Of a stretch of 64,000 nucleotides of DNA, positions 26,907 to 35,501 are shown piece after piece. The stretch is from NCBI GenBank assembly GCA_946567425.1, contig CAMNXF010000004.1:62001-126000 (forward strand). The letters are read 5' to 3'. Both the position numbers and the translations under genes were made by a program. How positions within the stretch are numbered: the stretch's first letter is position 1; each line of letters opens with the position of its first letter. Under the pieces are notes generated by a model that was not told where the DNA came from, searched no databases, and saw only the letters and a list, made by a program, of their open reading frames with translations. The DNA comes from an uncultured Clostridia bacterium. Its GTDB lineage: Bacteria; Bacillota; Clostridia; Oscillospirales; Ruminococcaceae.

Positions 26907-28027
26907 CTTTTGAAATTGCCGTGGAACTTGAAATAATTCAACTCGTCTCCCAGATTGCGCAGCAGCTTGCGGACCCTCGGGTCGCCGATGCTGCCCGTAA
27001 ACTCTATGTAGAACATATAGTCGTCGGGGAAGTTTTTCCGCACGTCAAGCGGTAACGGCTTCGACTGGATCTTCGACATAGAGAACCCGTTTACCGCAAA
27101 TTTTGTCAACAATCTGTATAATGCGCCGGAAATATTCGGAATTGACAACGACACCGCAACGGTATCCGCACCGTCGTAAACCTCGACGTTCCTCGCGAAA
27201 CAGATAAAGCGCGTGCAGTTGTTGGGGTCGGAGGCAATCTGCTTCCTTATTATATTAAGCCCGTGCATTTCCGCGCACTCCGACGAGCATATACAGCCGA
27301 GCTCCGCGCTCGGGTTTTCCGCGACCATTTTCGCGGCGGCAGCGTTGTTGTGATACGGTATCACCGTAAGCTGCGGGTGCGCCTCAATATAGCTTTCGCA
27401 CTGCCGTATCGCCTGCTCGTGACCGAAAAGTATCTTTATGTCCCCCTCGGAAACGCCCTTGCGTGCCGCGAGAACGTGTGCGCATTCAACGGTAGTCGTG
27501 CGGCAGATATACACTCTGTGACGTTCGAGGAGCTCCATATTCACCGTTACTTCGCCCGCGGTGCTGTTTTCAACGGGAATCACGCCGTAATCCACGTCGC
27601 CGTTTTCAACAGCCTCGTACACCTCATGGAACGCAGCGTAAAAGCTGATACTCCCGCTGCCGAAAAGCTGTTTTGCGGCGGTATGACCGTAGGCTCCCTC
27701 TATGCCCTGTACTGCGACGGACGGGCGATCCTTGGCTATCGGCGTGTACGGTATCTCGGTATCGGGCGTTATCGCGTTTATCTGTGACACCTTGGAAATG
27801 TCCATTATGTTCATAAACAAAAACGCCGCACTTTTTCTCAATTCATCGGGAGAGTTTTCCTTGACATTGTCGATTATAAACTTTTCGCGGTCGTGTTGGA
27901 ACACCACCATATTGTTCGCCGCCTTGTACTTCGCCACCTCCGTTGCCAGATCCATACGCTCCAGAAACAGATCGAGCATTTCGTCGTCTATCTTATCAAT
28001 CTTCTTGCGAATTTCACCAAGATCCAT
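26903..28027 (-). CDS. pheA: bifunctional chorismate mutase / prephenate dehydratase
   Basis: P-protein of phenylalanine synthesis. 374 residues: AroQ chorismate mutase (1-85; RKKIDKIDDEMLDLFLERM, YKAANNM), prephenate dehydratase (about 105-280; VQGIEGAYGHTAAKQLFG, GVIPVENSTAGEV, NNCTRFICFAR) and an ACT regulatory domain (about 288-370). In the ACT domain the usual ESRP motif is replaced by QSKP (SKIQSKPLPLDVRK), which could alter phenylalanine feedback. It is first in an apparent pheA-ispD-ispF overlap group and follows the pseudokinase by 38 bp. Confidence 0.94.
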   Translation of the reverse strand: MDLGEIRKKIDKIDDEMLDLFLERMDLATEVAKYKAANNMVVFQHDREKFIIDNVKENSPDELRKSAAFLFMNIMDISKVSQINAITPDTEIPYTPIAKDRPSVAVQGIEGAYGHTAAKQLFGSGSISFYAAFHEVYEAVENGDVDYGVIPVENSTAGEVTVNMELLERHRVYICRTTTVECAHVLAARKGVSEGDIKILFGHEQAIRQCESYIEAHPQLTVIPYHNNAAAAKMVAENPSAELGCICSSECAEMHGLNIIRKQIASDPNNCTRFICFARNVEVYDGADTVAVSLSIPNISGALYRLLTKFAVNGFSMSKIQSKPLPLDVRKNFPDDYMFYIEFTGSIGDPRVRKLLRNLGDELNYFKFHGNFKR

Positions 28028-28065
28028 TTTAACTCCTATCCGTTTTGTATATTTTGTCTCTGAAA

Positions 28066-29823
28066 TTACTCAACGTATCCCGGGTTGACGGGCGGCTGCA
28101 CAGGGCTGCTCTGCGAGCTGCCCGAATTGTTCGAATTGCCGTCGGCACGCACTGCGACGTATACCGTGACAGTTTCGTTCTCACTTACCCGAATGAGATC
28201 GTTGACCTCCTTGCTGCAACGCACTACCGTCCCTACGGCAACGTCGCCTGTCGGCTCGTTGACTACCTCGTATTTTACGTTTAGGCTTGTGAGTGTGGCT
28301 ATATAGTCCGCCTGCGTCTTGTTTTTGTAGTCGGGCAGCGGAACTACGCTGCGTCCCTTGCTCACCTTAATCTTTATCTGTGTGCCGTTCGCAACCATTT
28401 CGCCCGGCTCTATCGACTGGTCAAACATAAAGCCCGCGGGGTATTCGTCGGAGTAATCGTAGGTCGGCACAAACGTAAATACTCCCTCGTAGCGCGCCGC
28501 CGTATCCTCGTAGCGGCGGTTGGTGAAGTCGGGCATTGCAATATTCAGGTCGCTGACGCTGCTCTCGCTCTGCGGCTCTGAGCTTTCGGGACGGCTCTCC
28601 GAGGATGTGCTCGACGAGCTTTCCTGTCTGCTGCTTACGGTAACGGAGCTTTCCGACGAGCTGTTGTCGTCCGACGTTCCGCCGTTAAATTCCCACGCGC
28701 CCGACAGCGTAAGCGCGAACACGATCGCAAACGTTATCAGAACGAGACCTACGACTATCAGCGTCGCGAGGAACTTCGCGCGCTCCTTTTTCTGTTTTTT
28801 GAGCTTTTTCTGCTCGCTTTTAGTGAGCGGAAGGTCGTCGTTTCTGCGCGCGCCGCTGCCGGGAACGTATCTCGGCGGCGCAAACAGTTTATCCACAAAC
28901 TCCGTAATGGAGCGTATGCGGTTTTCGGTGGAGGGCTTCATTCCCTGCATTATCACCTTTGAGACGTTCTGCGGAACGTTGCGGTTTACGAGCATCGGCT
29001 CGAGCATACTGCCGCCCGTGCGGGCGATAGCCTCAGGGGGCGTCGTACCCGTAAGCACCTTGTACAGCACCGCGGATATCCCGTAAACGTCCGTCCATGT
29101 GCCGTTTATCTCGTTGGAATACTGCTCGGGCGCAGCGTAACCGCTGAATATCTCGCACGCTATTTCGGTGTTTGTGGTGCGTGCCGCGGAAATGCTGAAG
29201 CCCGAGAGTTTCAGCTCCATTTTATCGGTGATGAAGATAGTCTGCGGCGAAATCCCCCTGTGGATAATCCCGCCCGAATGTACAAGACTGAGCGTCGTGA
29301 GAATGGGCGGGAACAACTCCTTGACCTGCTCCCACGCCATGCCGCCCGAGGAGTTCGCGATAAAGGTCTTTAGGGAGATGCCGTCGATGAACTCAAGAAC
29401 CGCGTAACAGGTGTTGTTCTCACTGAAAACGTCGAGCACCGCCTGTATATGCGCCATTCCGCGCAGCTTCATCAGCGAGCGGTTGAGGTCCTCAAACTCC
29501 GAGAGATAGGTCTTGTAGAGCGCGCTGTTGTTAGCGTTCACAGTTATGACCGTCTCGCCCTTTTTTCGGCTGCAGAGCGTATCGGGCATAAATTCTTTGA
29601 TAGTTACCTTTGTATTTGCAGCTGTGTCGTAGCCGATGTATACCGCGCCCTCGCCGTTATACGAGAGCATACGCCCGACGATGTAGCGGTCGTTCAGATA
29701 TGTTTTTGGGACAAGGTAGCTCGGTATGCACGGGTCAAGGTCGCTGTACCCGCACAGCTTGCACGGACCGTCGTACGCTTTGTCGTTCATGCAGCCCATA
29801 CATAATGATGTATCCTTTTGCAT
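28066..29823 (-). CDS. PASTA-type membrane protein kinase homologue lacking catalytic Asp residues (pseudokinase)
   Basis: 585 residues from ATG at 29823 (MQKDTSLCMGCMNDK). Order: N-terminal four-Cys zinc ribbon (8-25), Ser/Thr kinase fold (about 45-320), basic stretch, one membrane helix (FLATLIVVGLVLITFAIVF), long Ser-rich linker, and two PASTA-like outer repeats. The ATP Lys is kept (VTIKEF, Lys76) and the APE and WTDVYG landmarks are present, but the catalytic loop reads IIHRGISPQT where HRD is expected and the metal loop reads LKLSGFSIS where DFG is expected. Both catalytic Asp residues are missing. A pseudokinase sensing muropeptides or lipid II is the likeliest role; the sensing is inferred. 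Confidence 0.85.
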   Translation of the reverse strand: MQKDTSLCMGCMNDKAYDGPCKLCGYSDLDPCIPSYLVPKTYLNDRYIVGRMLSYNGEGAVYIGYDTAANTKVTIKEFMPDTLCSRKKGETVITVNANNSALYKTYLSEFEDLNRSLMKLRGMAHIQAVLDVFSENNTCYAVLEFIDGISLKTFIANSSGGMAWEQVKELFPPILTTLSLVHSGGIIHRGISPQTIFITDKMELKLSGFSISAARTTNTEIACEIFSGYAAPEQYSNEINGTWTDVYGISAVLYKVLTGTTPPEAIARTGGSMLEPMLVNRNVPQNVSKVIMQGMKPSTENRIRSITEFVDKLFAPPRYVPGSGARRNDDLPLTKSEQKKLKKQKKERAKFLATLIVVGLVLITFAIVFALTLSGAWEFNGGTSDDNSSSESSVTVSSRQESSSSTSSESRPESSEPQSESSVSDLNIAMPDFTNRRYEDTAARYEGVFTFVPTYDYSDEYPAGFMFDQSIEPGEMVANGTQIKIKVSKGRSVVPLPDYKNKTQADYIATLTSLNVKYEVVNEPTGDVAVGTVVRCSKEVNDLIRVSENETVTVYVAVRADGNSNNSGSSQSSPVQPPVNPGYVE

Positions 29824-29886
29824 TGTATCTGTTTCCCTTTCTTCTGTCTGTTTGAAAGCAAGTAAAGCATAATTATATACCTTAAT

Positions 29887-29915
29887 ACTATACACCAAAA
29901 AACCGAAAAAGTCAA
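29887..29915 (-). promoter_or_regulatory. promoter of the pseudokinase gene
   Basis: Minus-strand TTGACT (29915-29910), 17-bp spacer, TATAGT (29892-29887). The 150 bp between here and the divergent promoter at 30085 show no gene. Confidence 0.72.
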
Positions 29916-30084
29916 GAATTATGACAGTTTTGTAACTTTTTAAAGCCCGATTGTAGCCGTTTTGTAACCTTTTTCTCCGCTTTCAACAATTGCGCGTAAG
30001 CTTTCGGCGGCGGCTTTTGGCTATTTTGACGGTGTCGTTGTGGTGACATTTTTTTGACAATTACAAAAAATCTCCGAAATTCTC

Positions 30085-30113
30085 TTGCAAAATTGTGAAA
30101 TATGTGGTATAAT
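30085..30113 (+). promoter_or_regulatory. promoter of the zinc-ribbon gene
   Basis: TTGCAA (30085-30090), 17-bp spacer, TATAAT (30108-30113). Confidence 0.8.
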
Positions 30114-30194
30114 ATGTTTAACGTGAAGTTGCGGTGAAGGATCGGCAACAATGTGGCTGCGTTAATCTTACGACCCTTGAAAGGAGTTTTTAAA

Positions 30195-30620
30195 ATGAGT
30201 TTTCTGGACGATGTTATCAACACCGGCAAGAACGTGGTTTCCGCTGCCGGCAAAAAGACCGATGAGGCCGTGCGCTTTTCCAAACTGAAAATCAAGGAAT
30301 CACAGCTTAACGGCGACATCAAGAGCAAGTTTGAGAAGCTGGGCGCGCTTATCTACGAGATGGCAAAGTCGGGCGAAAAAGACAACGAGCGTTTCGACGA
30401 GCTTATCGCGGAGCTTGACGGTTGCTATGAGGAGCTCAGCGGTATTGACAAGCAGTTTGACGAGCTGCGCAACGAGGTCACTTGCCCCGGCTGCGGCGCT
30501 AAATGCAAGGACGACAACGCGTATTGCTCAAAGTGCGGCACAAAGCTCCCCGAGAAGCCCGCTGCGGCGGCTGCCGAGGAGACAGAGAACAAGTCCGATA
30601 TCGACGAGAACAAGGACTGA
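30195..30620 (+). CDS. small helical zinc-ribbon protein
   Basis: 141 residues from ATG at 30195 (MSFLDDVINTGKNVVSAAGK), with AAGGAG upstream. The N-terminal 85 residues are helical and coiled-coil-like (LNGDIKSKFEKLGALIYEMAK), then a zinc ribbon CPGCGAKCKDDNAYCSKCG (two CxxC pairs) and an Ala/Glu-rich tail. This layout is common in clostridia; function unknown. It is monocistronic, with its own promoter and strong terminator, which suggests high and independent expression. Confidence 0.88.
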   Translation: MSFLDDVINTGKNVVSAAGKKTDEAVRFSKLKIKESQLNGDIKSKFEKLGALIYEMAKSGEKDNERFDELIAELDGCYEELSGIDKQFDELRNEVTCPGCGAKCKDDNAYCSKCGTKLPEKPAAAAAEETENKSDIDENKD

Positions 30621-30646
30621 ACTTACATTACAGCTTTGATTTCAGA

Positions 30647-30675
30647 GGGGAGAGCGGGCGGCTCTCCCCTTTTTT
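30647..30675 (+). terminator. terminator of the zinc-ribbon gene
   Basis: Nine-bp stem GGGGAGAGC/GCTCTCCCC, 5-nt loop, TTTTTT. Confidence 0.92.
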
Positions 30676-30769
30676 GTTGAGAATTGCTTTTTTCAACAGA
30701 TTTTATCGTAAAAATTACAGCACATTTCACAAAAATACGGAATAAGCAAAAAAATGCCGGAAAATTACA

Positions 30770-30798
30770 TTGTCTTTTTTGGGGAAATATGATATAAT
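30770..30798 (+). promoter_or_regulatory. promoter of the TrpXYZ-like operon
   Basis: TTGTCT (30770-30775), 17 bp, TATAAT (30793-30798). The 80-nt leader is too short for a T-box and has none of its motifs. Confidence 0.75.
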
Positions 30799-30878
30799 AT
30801 CTTGTATGGTTTGACGCTTTTGTGCGTTAAATTCGCGAAAAACGGACAAAAGATATTTATCACTAAGGAGAAAAAGAT

Positions 30879-31877
30879 ATGAAGATGAAGAAAATTTTTG
30901 CGGCTCTTGCTGCCGCTGCTATGCTTTGCGGTCTTACCGCTTGCAGCACCGACGGTAATTCCGGCGGTTCTTCCGATTCCGGCGCTGGCAATTCGGGAAA
31001 CGCGGGCGATAAGGTCTACAATATAGGTATTTGCCAGCTTATAGAGCACCCTGCTCTCGACCTTGCAACCAAAGGCTTCCAGGACGCGCTTAAGGAAAAG
31101 CTAGGCGACAACGTAAAGTTCGACACGCAGCTTGCACAGGGCGAATCTACTAACTGTGCTACTATTATCAACAGCTTTGTTTCTTCAAATGTTGATCTGA
31201 TCATGGCGAACGCTACTGCCGCTCTTGCGGCGGCGGCTTCAGGTACGGATACTATCCCGATCGTCGGCACGTCGATAACCTCCTACGAGGTCGCGCTCAA
31301 CGGCGACGAGTGGAAGGGCAAGAACATCACAGGCGCGTCCGACCTTGCTCCCCTCGCGGAGCAGGAGGATATGATTCTCGAGATATTCCCCGACGCAAAG
31401 AAGGTCGGCATTCTCTATTGCTCGGCAGAGCCTAACTCCAAGTATCAGGCGCAGATCATCGGTGAGGAGCTGACGAAGGACGGCATCGAGTTCAAGGAGT
31501 ACACGATCGCGGACTCCAACGAGATACAGGCTCAGACACAGGCTGCAGTCGGCGACAAGTGCGACGTTATCTACATTCCGACCGACAACACCTTCGCGAA
31601 CGCTGCCGAGACCGTAAAGAATGTCGTTGTTCCCGCAAAGGTTCCCGTTGTAGCGGGCGAAGAGGGCATCTGCAGCGGCTGCGGAACAGTTACGCTTTCC
31701 ATTTCCTACGAAAGCATGGGCTACAACGCGGGTCTTATGGCGTATGAGATACTCGTGAACGGCAAGAAGCCCGGCGATCTGGAGATCGGCTACTCCAACA
31801 CCACCAAGAAGTACAACGCGGAGATCTGCAAGGAGCTCGGCATTACCATTCCCGACGGCTATACGGCAATTGAGTAA
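30879..31877 (+). CDS. ABC importer lipoprotein, TrpX-like (DUF534 family)
   Basis: 332 residues. Lipoprotein signal with lipobox LTAC (Cys22), Gly/Ser-rich spacer, then a periplasmic-binding fold (YNIGICQLIEHPALDLATKG, IMANATAALAAAASGT, VGILYCSAEPNSKYQAQ, YIPTDNTFANAAETV). This is the COG2984/TrpX family; the streptococcal member binds tryptophan, but the substrate here is unproven. It is followed by a permease and ATPase with overlapping frames. A stem-loop at 31895-31924 sits just after the gene and may keep the binding protein in excess. Confidence 0.9.
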   Translation: MKMKKIFAALAAAAMLCGLTACSTDGNSGGSSDSGAGNSGNAGDKVYNIGICQLIEHPALDLATKGFQDALKEKLGDNVKFDTQLAQGESTNCATIINSFVSSNVDLIMANATAALAAAASGTDTIPIVGTSITSYEVALNGDEWKGKNITGASDLAPLAEQEDMILEIFPDAKKVGILYCSAEPNSKYQAQIIGEELTKDGIEFKEYTIADSNEIQAQTQAAVGDKCDVIYIPTDNTFANAAETVKNVVVPAKVPVVAGEEGICSGCGTVTLSISYESMGYNAGLMAYEILVNGKKPGDLEIGYSNTTKKYNAEICKELGITIPDGYTAIE

Positions 31878-31894
31878 TTATTCGGTATAAACAG

Positions 31895-31924
31895 CAACGG
31901 GGAGCGGTATTCCGTTCCCCGTTG
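31895..31924 (+). terminator. intercistronic stem-loop after the binding-protein gene
   Basis: CAACGGGGAgCGG pairs with CCGTtCCCCGTTG (one mismatch) around a 4-nt loop. There is no U-run, so it is a partial terminator or mRNA-stabilising hairpin, as often follows binding-protein genes. Confidence 0.55.
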
Positions 31925-31952
31925 ATTTAAATCAGCGAATGGAGAAGAAAAT

Positions 31953-32921
31953 ATGAATGTGCTGACCACATTTCTGAACGCCTTCCCCGGCAATATATCA
32001 CAGGGGCTTATCTGGGGAATAATGGCAATAGGCGTGTATATCACCTATAAGATACTTGATTTCCCCGACCTTACGGTAGACGGCTCTATCGGAACGGGCG
32101 GCGCCGTCGCTGTCGTACTTATTCTTAACGGTGTTCCCGTATGGCTCGCGCTTGTCGCGGCATTCGCGGCAGGCTGTCTCGCGGGGTTGATTACCGGACT
32201 GCTGAACACACTGCTCGGCATACCGGGGATACTCGCGGGCATACTCACCCAAATTGCTCTCTATTCCGTCAACCTTGCCATACTTGGCGGATCAAATAAG
32301 TCCATAAGCGTGGATAAATTCCCGCTGCTGCTCTCCTCAAGAAGAGTGGCGGTGAGCGGCGGCTTTGCGATGTTCGGCTGGGAGGTCGGAAAGTGCCTGA
32401 TAATCGTTGCGTTGCTGATTGCCGCGCTGTACTGGTTCTTCGGTACGGAATACGGCTTCACTATCCGCGCTACGGGCTGCAACAGCAATATGTCTCGCGC
32501 TCAGGGTATCAACACAAAAAAATCCACTGTGATAGCACTGGTGCTCTCGAACGGTCTGGTGGGTCTTGCAGGCGGGTTTCTCGCGCAGTATCAGGGTTTC
32601 GCTGATGTAAATATGGGCAGAGGCGCTATCGTAATCGGTCTGGCGGCTGTTATAATCGGAGAGGTGCTCGGGTCGGCGATATTGGGCAAACGCTTCAATT
32701 TCGTTGCGAGGCTCTCGTTTACGGCTGTGGGAGCGATCATCTACTTCATCGTGCTCCAGATAGTAATGCTCACCGGTTTGCCGTCTACCTACAACAAGCT
32801 GTTTTCGGCTGTCGTGGTCGCGGTGTTCCTTGCCGTGCCTTATATACGAAAGTCTCTCAAGACTTCCTACGGCAGAGCCGCAAAGAGTTCCGCGAAGAAA
32901 GGAGAGTCGAGGAATGCTTGA
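31953..32921 (+). CDS. ABC importer permease, TrpY-like
   Basis: 322 residues, about eight membrane helices (LIWGIMAIGVYITYKIL, ALVAAFAAGCLAGLITGLLN). It belongs to the branched-chain/ribose-type permease superfamily and to the TrpY/COG4120 group: LDFPDLTVDGSIGTGGAVA, GIPGILAGILTQIALYSVN and RGAIVIGLAAVIIGE are typical. The C-terminus is basic. The stop overlaps the ATPase start by 8 bp. Confidence 0.92.
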   Translation: MNVLTTFLNAFPGNISQGLIWGIMAIGVYITYKILDFPDLTVDGSIGTGGAVAVVLILNGVPVWLALVAAFAAGCLAGLITGLLNTLLGIPGILAGILTQIALYSVNLAILGGSNKSISVDKFPLLLSSRRVAVSGGFAMFGWEVGKCLIIVALLIAALYWFFGTEYGFTIRATGCNSNMSRAQGINTKKSTVIALVLSNGLVGLAGGFLAQYQGFADVNMGRGAIVIGLAAVIIGEVLGSAILGKRFNFVARLSFTAVGAIIYFIVLQIVMLTGLPSTYNKLFSAVVVAVFLAVPYIRKSLKTSYGRAAKSSAKKGESRNA

Positions 32922-33723
32922 GCTTATTGATGTAAAAAAGACTTTCAACGTGGGTACGATAAACGAGAAAAAGGCGTTGGACGGCGTTTCGATAAAGCTT
33001 GACGAGGGCGACTTCGTGACGATAATCGGCGGCAACGGCGCAGGTAAATCCACTACGCTGAACGCTATCGCGGGCGTGTGGCCGATTGACAGCGGAGCGA
33101 TAATTATTAACGGACAGAACGTCGCGGGACTTCCCGAGCATAAGCGCGCGAAATTCATCGGGCGCGTGTTCCAGGATCCCATGACGGGTACGGCGGCAAC
33201 TATGGAAATTCAAGAGAACCTCGCCCTTGCAAAGCGCAGAGGAAATCCGCGCGGACTGCGCTGGGGCATTACACGTGCCGAGCGCGAGGAGTATCACGAG
33301 CTGTTGAAAACACTCGACCTCGGACTTGAGGACAGAATGACCTCAAAGGTCGGGCTGCTTTCAGGCGGTCAGCGGCAGGCGCTCACGTTGCTTATGGCGA
33401 CGCTGAAAAAGCCCGATATTCTGCTGCTTGACGAGCACACGGCGGCGCTCGACCCGAAAACCGCCGCAAAGGTGCTGGAGCTTTCCGACAAGATAATCGA
33501 GGAAAACCGCCTTACTGCGATGATGGTAACTCATAATATGAGCGCGGCGATAAAGCACGGAAACCGCCTTATAATGATGAACAGCGGACGAATTATCTAC
33601 GATGTAAAGGGCGAGGAGAAGAAGAACCTTACCGTAGATATGCTGCTCGAAAAGTTTGAACAGGCAAGCGGCTCGGCGCTCAGCAACGACCGTATGCTGC
33701 TTTCAAAGCATGACAATATCTGA
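32914..33723 (+). CDS. ABC importer ATPase, TrpZ-like
   Basis: 269 residues from ATG at 32914 (MLELIDVKKTFNVGTINEKK), chosen because AGGAGAG precedes it; longer in-frame starts lie inside the permease. Walker A is IIGGNGAGKSTTLNAI, Q-loop GRVFQDPMTG, signature GLLSGGQRQALTLLMA, Walker B ILLLDEHTAALDPKTA, and switch His in VTHNMSAA. It powers the TrpX/TrpY-like importer. Confidence 0.94.
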   Translation: MLELIDVKKTFNVGTINEKKALDGVSIKLDEGDFVTIIGGNGAGKSTTLNAIAGVWPIDSGAIIINGQNVAGLPEHKRAKFIGRVFQDPMTGTAATMEIQENLALAKRRGNPRGLRWGITRAEREEYHELLKTLDLGLEDRMTSKVGLLSGGQRQALTLLMATLKKPDILLLDEHTAALDPKTAAKVLELSDKIIEENRLTAMMVTHNMSAAIKHGNRLIMMNSGRIIYDVKGEEKKNLTVDMLLEKFEQASGSALSNDRMLLSKHDNI

Positions 33724-33732
33724 ACGAATAAC

Positions 33733-33763
33733 GAAGAGACGGGGCGGCTGCTTCGTCTCTTTC
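33733..33763 (+). terminator. terminator of the importer operon
   Basis: AAGAGACG/CGTCTCTT stem with a 12-nt loop and a short T-run; moderate. Confidence 0.6.
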
Positions 33764-33831
33764 TATAATCCTTTTGAAAAATCTGCCCCCGAAGGAATAT
33801 TTTCGTGTTATTATATACGAGGGGTGATGAA

Positions 33832-34316
33832 ATGGCGGTATTCGACAAGCTGTACAAAAACTACAGAAAGCTCATGTTCGGGATAGCGTACGATATCCTG
33901 AAAAACGTACAGGACGCCGAGGACGCGTTCTTCCGTATTGCGGATAATCTTGACAGGATAAATGACGAGGACAGTCCGCAGGCGCTTAATTTCGCCGCCG
34001 TCATAACTCGCAACGTCTGCTTAAACGTGCTGCGAAAGCGACATATCGAGGACGATATCGACGACGCGGACGTTTCGTCTGACATGAGCACGGAGGACGG
34101 GTTTCTGGCGGATCAAGGCGTTGAAACGCTGGAGCGCGCTCTGAGGTCGCTCCCCGAAAAATATCGCGATATAATGTACCTTACGGTCTACGAGGAGCTT
34201 AAGCTGCGCGACGCGGCGGAGCTGCTCGGGATAACCTATAAAACGCCAAGTCGCGCGTTAGGCGCGCACGGAAGAAAATATCCGATTTTCTGGAAAAGGA
34301 AGGCTGTTTCAACTAA
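33832..34316 (+). pseudogene. ECF sigma factor with a one-base frameshift in region 4
   Basis: Sigma-70 family, ECF type. From ATG at 33832 (MAVFDKLYKNYRKLMFGIAY; GAGGGGTGAT upstream) region 2 is good (NVQDAEDAFFRIADNL) and region 4 begins well (LPEKYRDIMYLTVYEELKLRDAAELLGITYKT). At about 34242-34246 one base is missing. The literal frame runs on as PSRALGAHGRKYPIF to a TGA at 34344, while the +1-restored frame reads AKSRVRRARKKISDF, the expected recognition helix, and stops at 34316. As written, the promoter-binding helix is lost. It heads an operon with a membrane anti-sigma-like gene. Confidence 0.8.
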
Positions 34317-34348
34317 CGGATATTCGGTTTTACATAAGGGGTGAATTT

Positions 34349-34924
34349 ATGGATAATTTGAAGAAAGCACTTGAAAACGTTATGCGTGAGGATATCGGGC
34401 GCTACGAAAACGCGGGAGAACACGAGTTTTCTGCGGAATTCGAGAAGAAAATGGAGCGACTGTCAAAGCGCTCCACTACGAAGAAACGCGTGCCGCTGCG
34501 CATTGGCAGAATATTCGCGGCTATGGCTGCGGCGGTCGCTCTGTTTGCGGTGGGAACGTTCGCGGGGGCGGTGTCGAGCGGATTTGACGTCACGCGTTCA
34601 ACACGTCTGGGGCTGCCCGCGAAGCTGTTTACCGCCGCCGATACCGATAGCTGCCCGACAAGCATTGAGACAGTATATAAGCTCAACTGTTTCCCCGATA
34701 ATCAGATAAGCATCTCGGACAATTTCGACAAAGACGGCAACAGAACGTCTGTATCATCAATGTATTTTTCCGCTCCGTTTGAATGGCGCGGCTTCGGGGT
34801 ACTGGAGGATGGCACGGAGGAGAACCTTGCGCGCACCTACATCTTCGACATTGAGGGCGCGGGCAGAGGTAAGCTGCCGAAACTGCTCAACAAAGCGGAG
34901 ATATATCCAGAGATACAAGTTTAA
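34349..34924 (+). CDS. single-pass membrane protein, probable anti-sigma factor
   Basis: 191 residues. Residues 1-54 are cytoplasmic, helical and charged (MDNLKKALENVMREDIGRYE), a membrane helix lies at about 55-76 (FAAMAAAVALFAVGTFAGAV), and a roughly 110-residue outer domain follows that I do not recognise. Position after an ECF sigma gene and topology suggest an anti-sigma factor; no zinc anti-sigma motif (HxxxCxxC) is present. The gene begins 4 bp after the frameshifted sigma frame ends, or 32 bp after the restored one. Confidence 0.7.
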   Translation: MDNLKKALENVMREDIGRYENAGEHEFSAEFEKKMERLSKRSTTKKRVPLRIGRIFAAMAAAVALFAVGTFAGAVSSGFDVTRSTRLGLPAKLFTAADTDSCPTSIETVYKLNCFPDNQISISDNFDKDGNRTSVSSMYFSAPFEWRGFGVLEDGTEENLARTYIFDIEGAGRGKLPKLLNKAEIYPEIQV

Positions 34925-34942
34925 AATGAGAGTGGAGAGCGT

Positions 34943-35398
34943 ATGAAGGACTTTTTGAGGAGCGAGCTTATCAAGTCGCTGTTTTTTCCGGTGCTGTGCG
35001 GACTGTGGGCGGTCGTGCGTCTTGTGAACGACCTTTCGTGGGGCGCGGACTTTTCGGCGAGTTTTTTCTTCGGACCGATAGGCTATATCGCGGCGGCGGT
35101 TTTCGGCTGTGCGATACCGATAATACTCACGCTTATGCGGAACGTTCACACCGAGGATTATTTCAAAAAGCGGCTGATAATTCTTATTGTGACATATGTG
35201 GGGCTCAGCTTTCTGAACTTGATAATGGATCAGTTTCTTTATACGCTTTATTATCTGTTTTTCGGCGTTGGCTCCGTGCTGTTTCAGGTTTTTAAGGTTC
35301 AGGGCGAGGATACTCCCACCGATGAACGTGCTGTGCTTATTCTCTCTGACCCTGTGATCTACTGGACGATAAGGACGCTTCTCTTTTCATTATTATAA
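34943..35398 (+). CDS. small polytopic membrane protein, unknown
   Basis: 151 residues with about four membrane helices (FFPVLCGLWAVVRLV, IGYIAAAVFGCAIPIILTL, LIILIVTYVGLSFLNLIM, TLYYLFFGVGSVLFQVF). I do not recognise the family. It begins 18 bp after the anti-sigma-like gene, with GAGAG upstream of the ATG, and a strong terminator follows, so it is the last gene of the sigma unit and may be part of the same sensing module. Confidence 0.75.
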   Translation: MKDFLRSELIKSLFFPVLCGLWAVVRLVNDLSWGADFSASFFFGPIGYIAAAVFGCAIPIILTLMRNVHTEDYFKKRLIILIVTYVGLSFLNLIMDQFLYTLYYLFFGVGSVLFQVFKVQGEDTPTDERAVLILSDPVIYWTIRTLLFSLL

Positions 35399-35402
35399 TA
35401 TA

Positions 35403-35439
35403 GACCCGACGGCGTTTATGTGCTGTCGGGTCTTTTTTT
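35403..35439 (+). terminator. terminator of the ECF sigma unit
   Basis: GACCCGAC/GTCGGGTC stem followed by TTTTTTT. Confidence 0.9.
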
Positions 35440-35450
35440 GAAAAAAGCTC

Positions 35451-35487
35451 TTGACAAAAGTACTATATAGTATTATACTATATAGTA
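35451..35487 (+). promoter_or_regulatory. promoter with palindromic MarR operator
   Basis: TTGACA (35451-35456), 17 bp, TATACT (35474-35479). A 27-bp palindrome (35461-35487), perfect apart from its central base, is built from two ACTATATAGT units and covers most of the spacer, the -10 and the start region. Binding there would block RNA polymerase; the likely ligand is the MarR protein encoded directly downstream. Confidence 0.85.
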
Positions 35488-35501
35488 GGAGGTGCACAAA
35501 A

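Noticed and set aside
30799-30878. T-box or tryptophan riboswitch ahead of the TrpXYZ-like operon
   Set aside because: The leader is only about 80 nt, with no specifier loop, T-box sequence or terminator.
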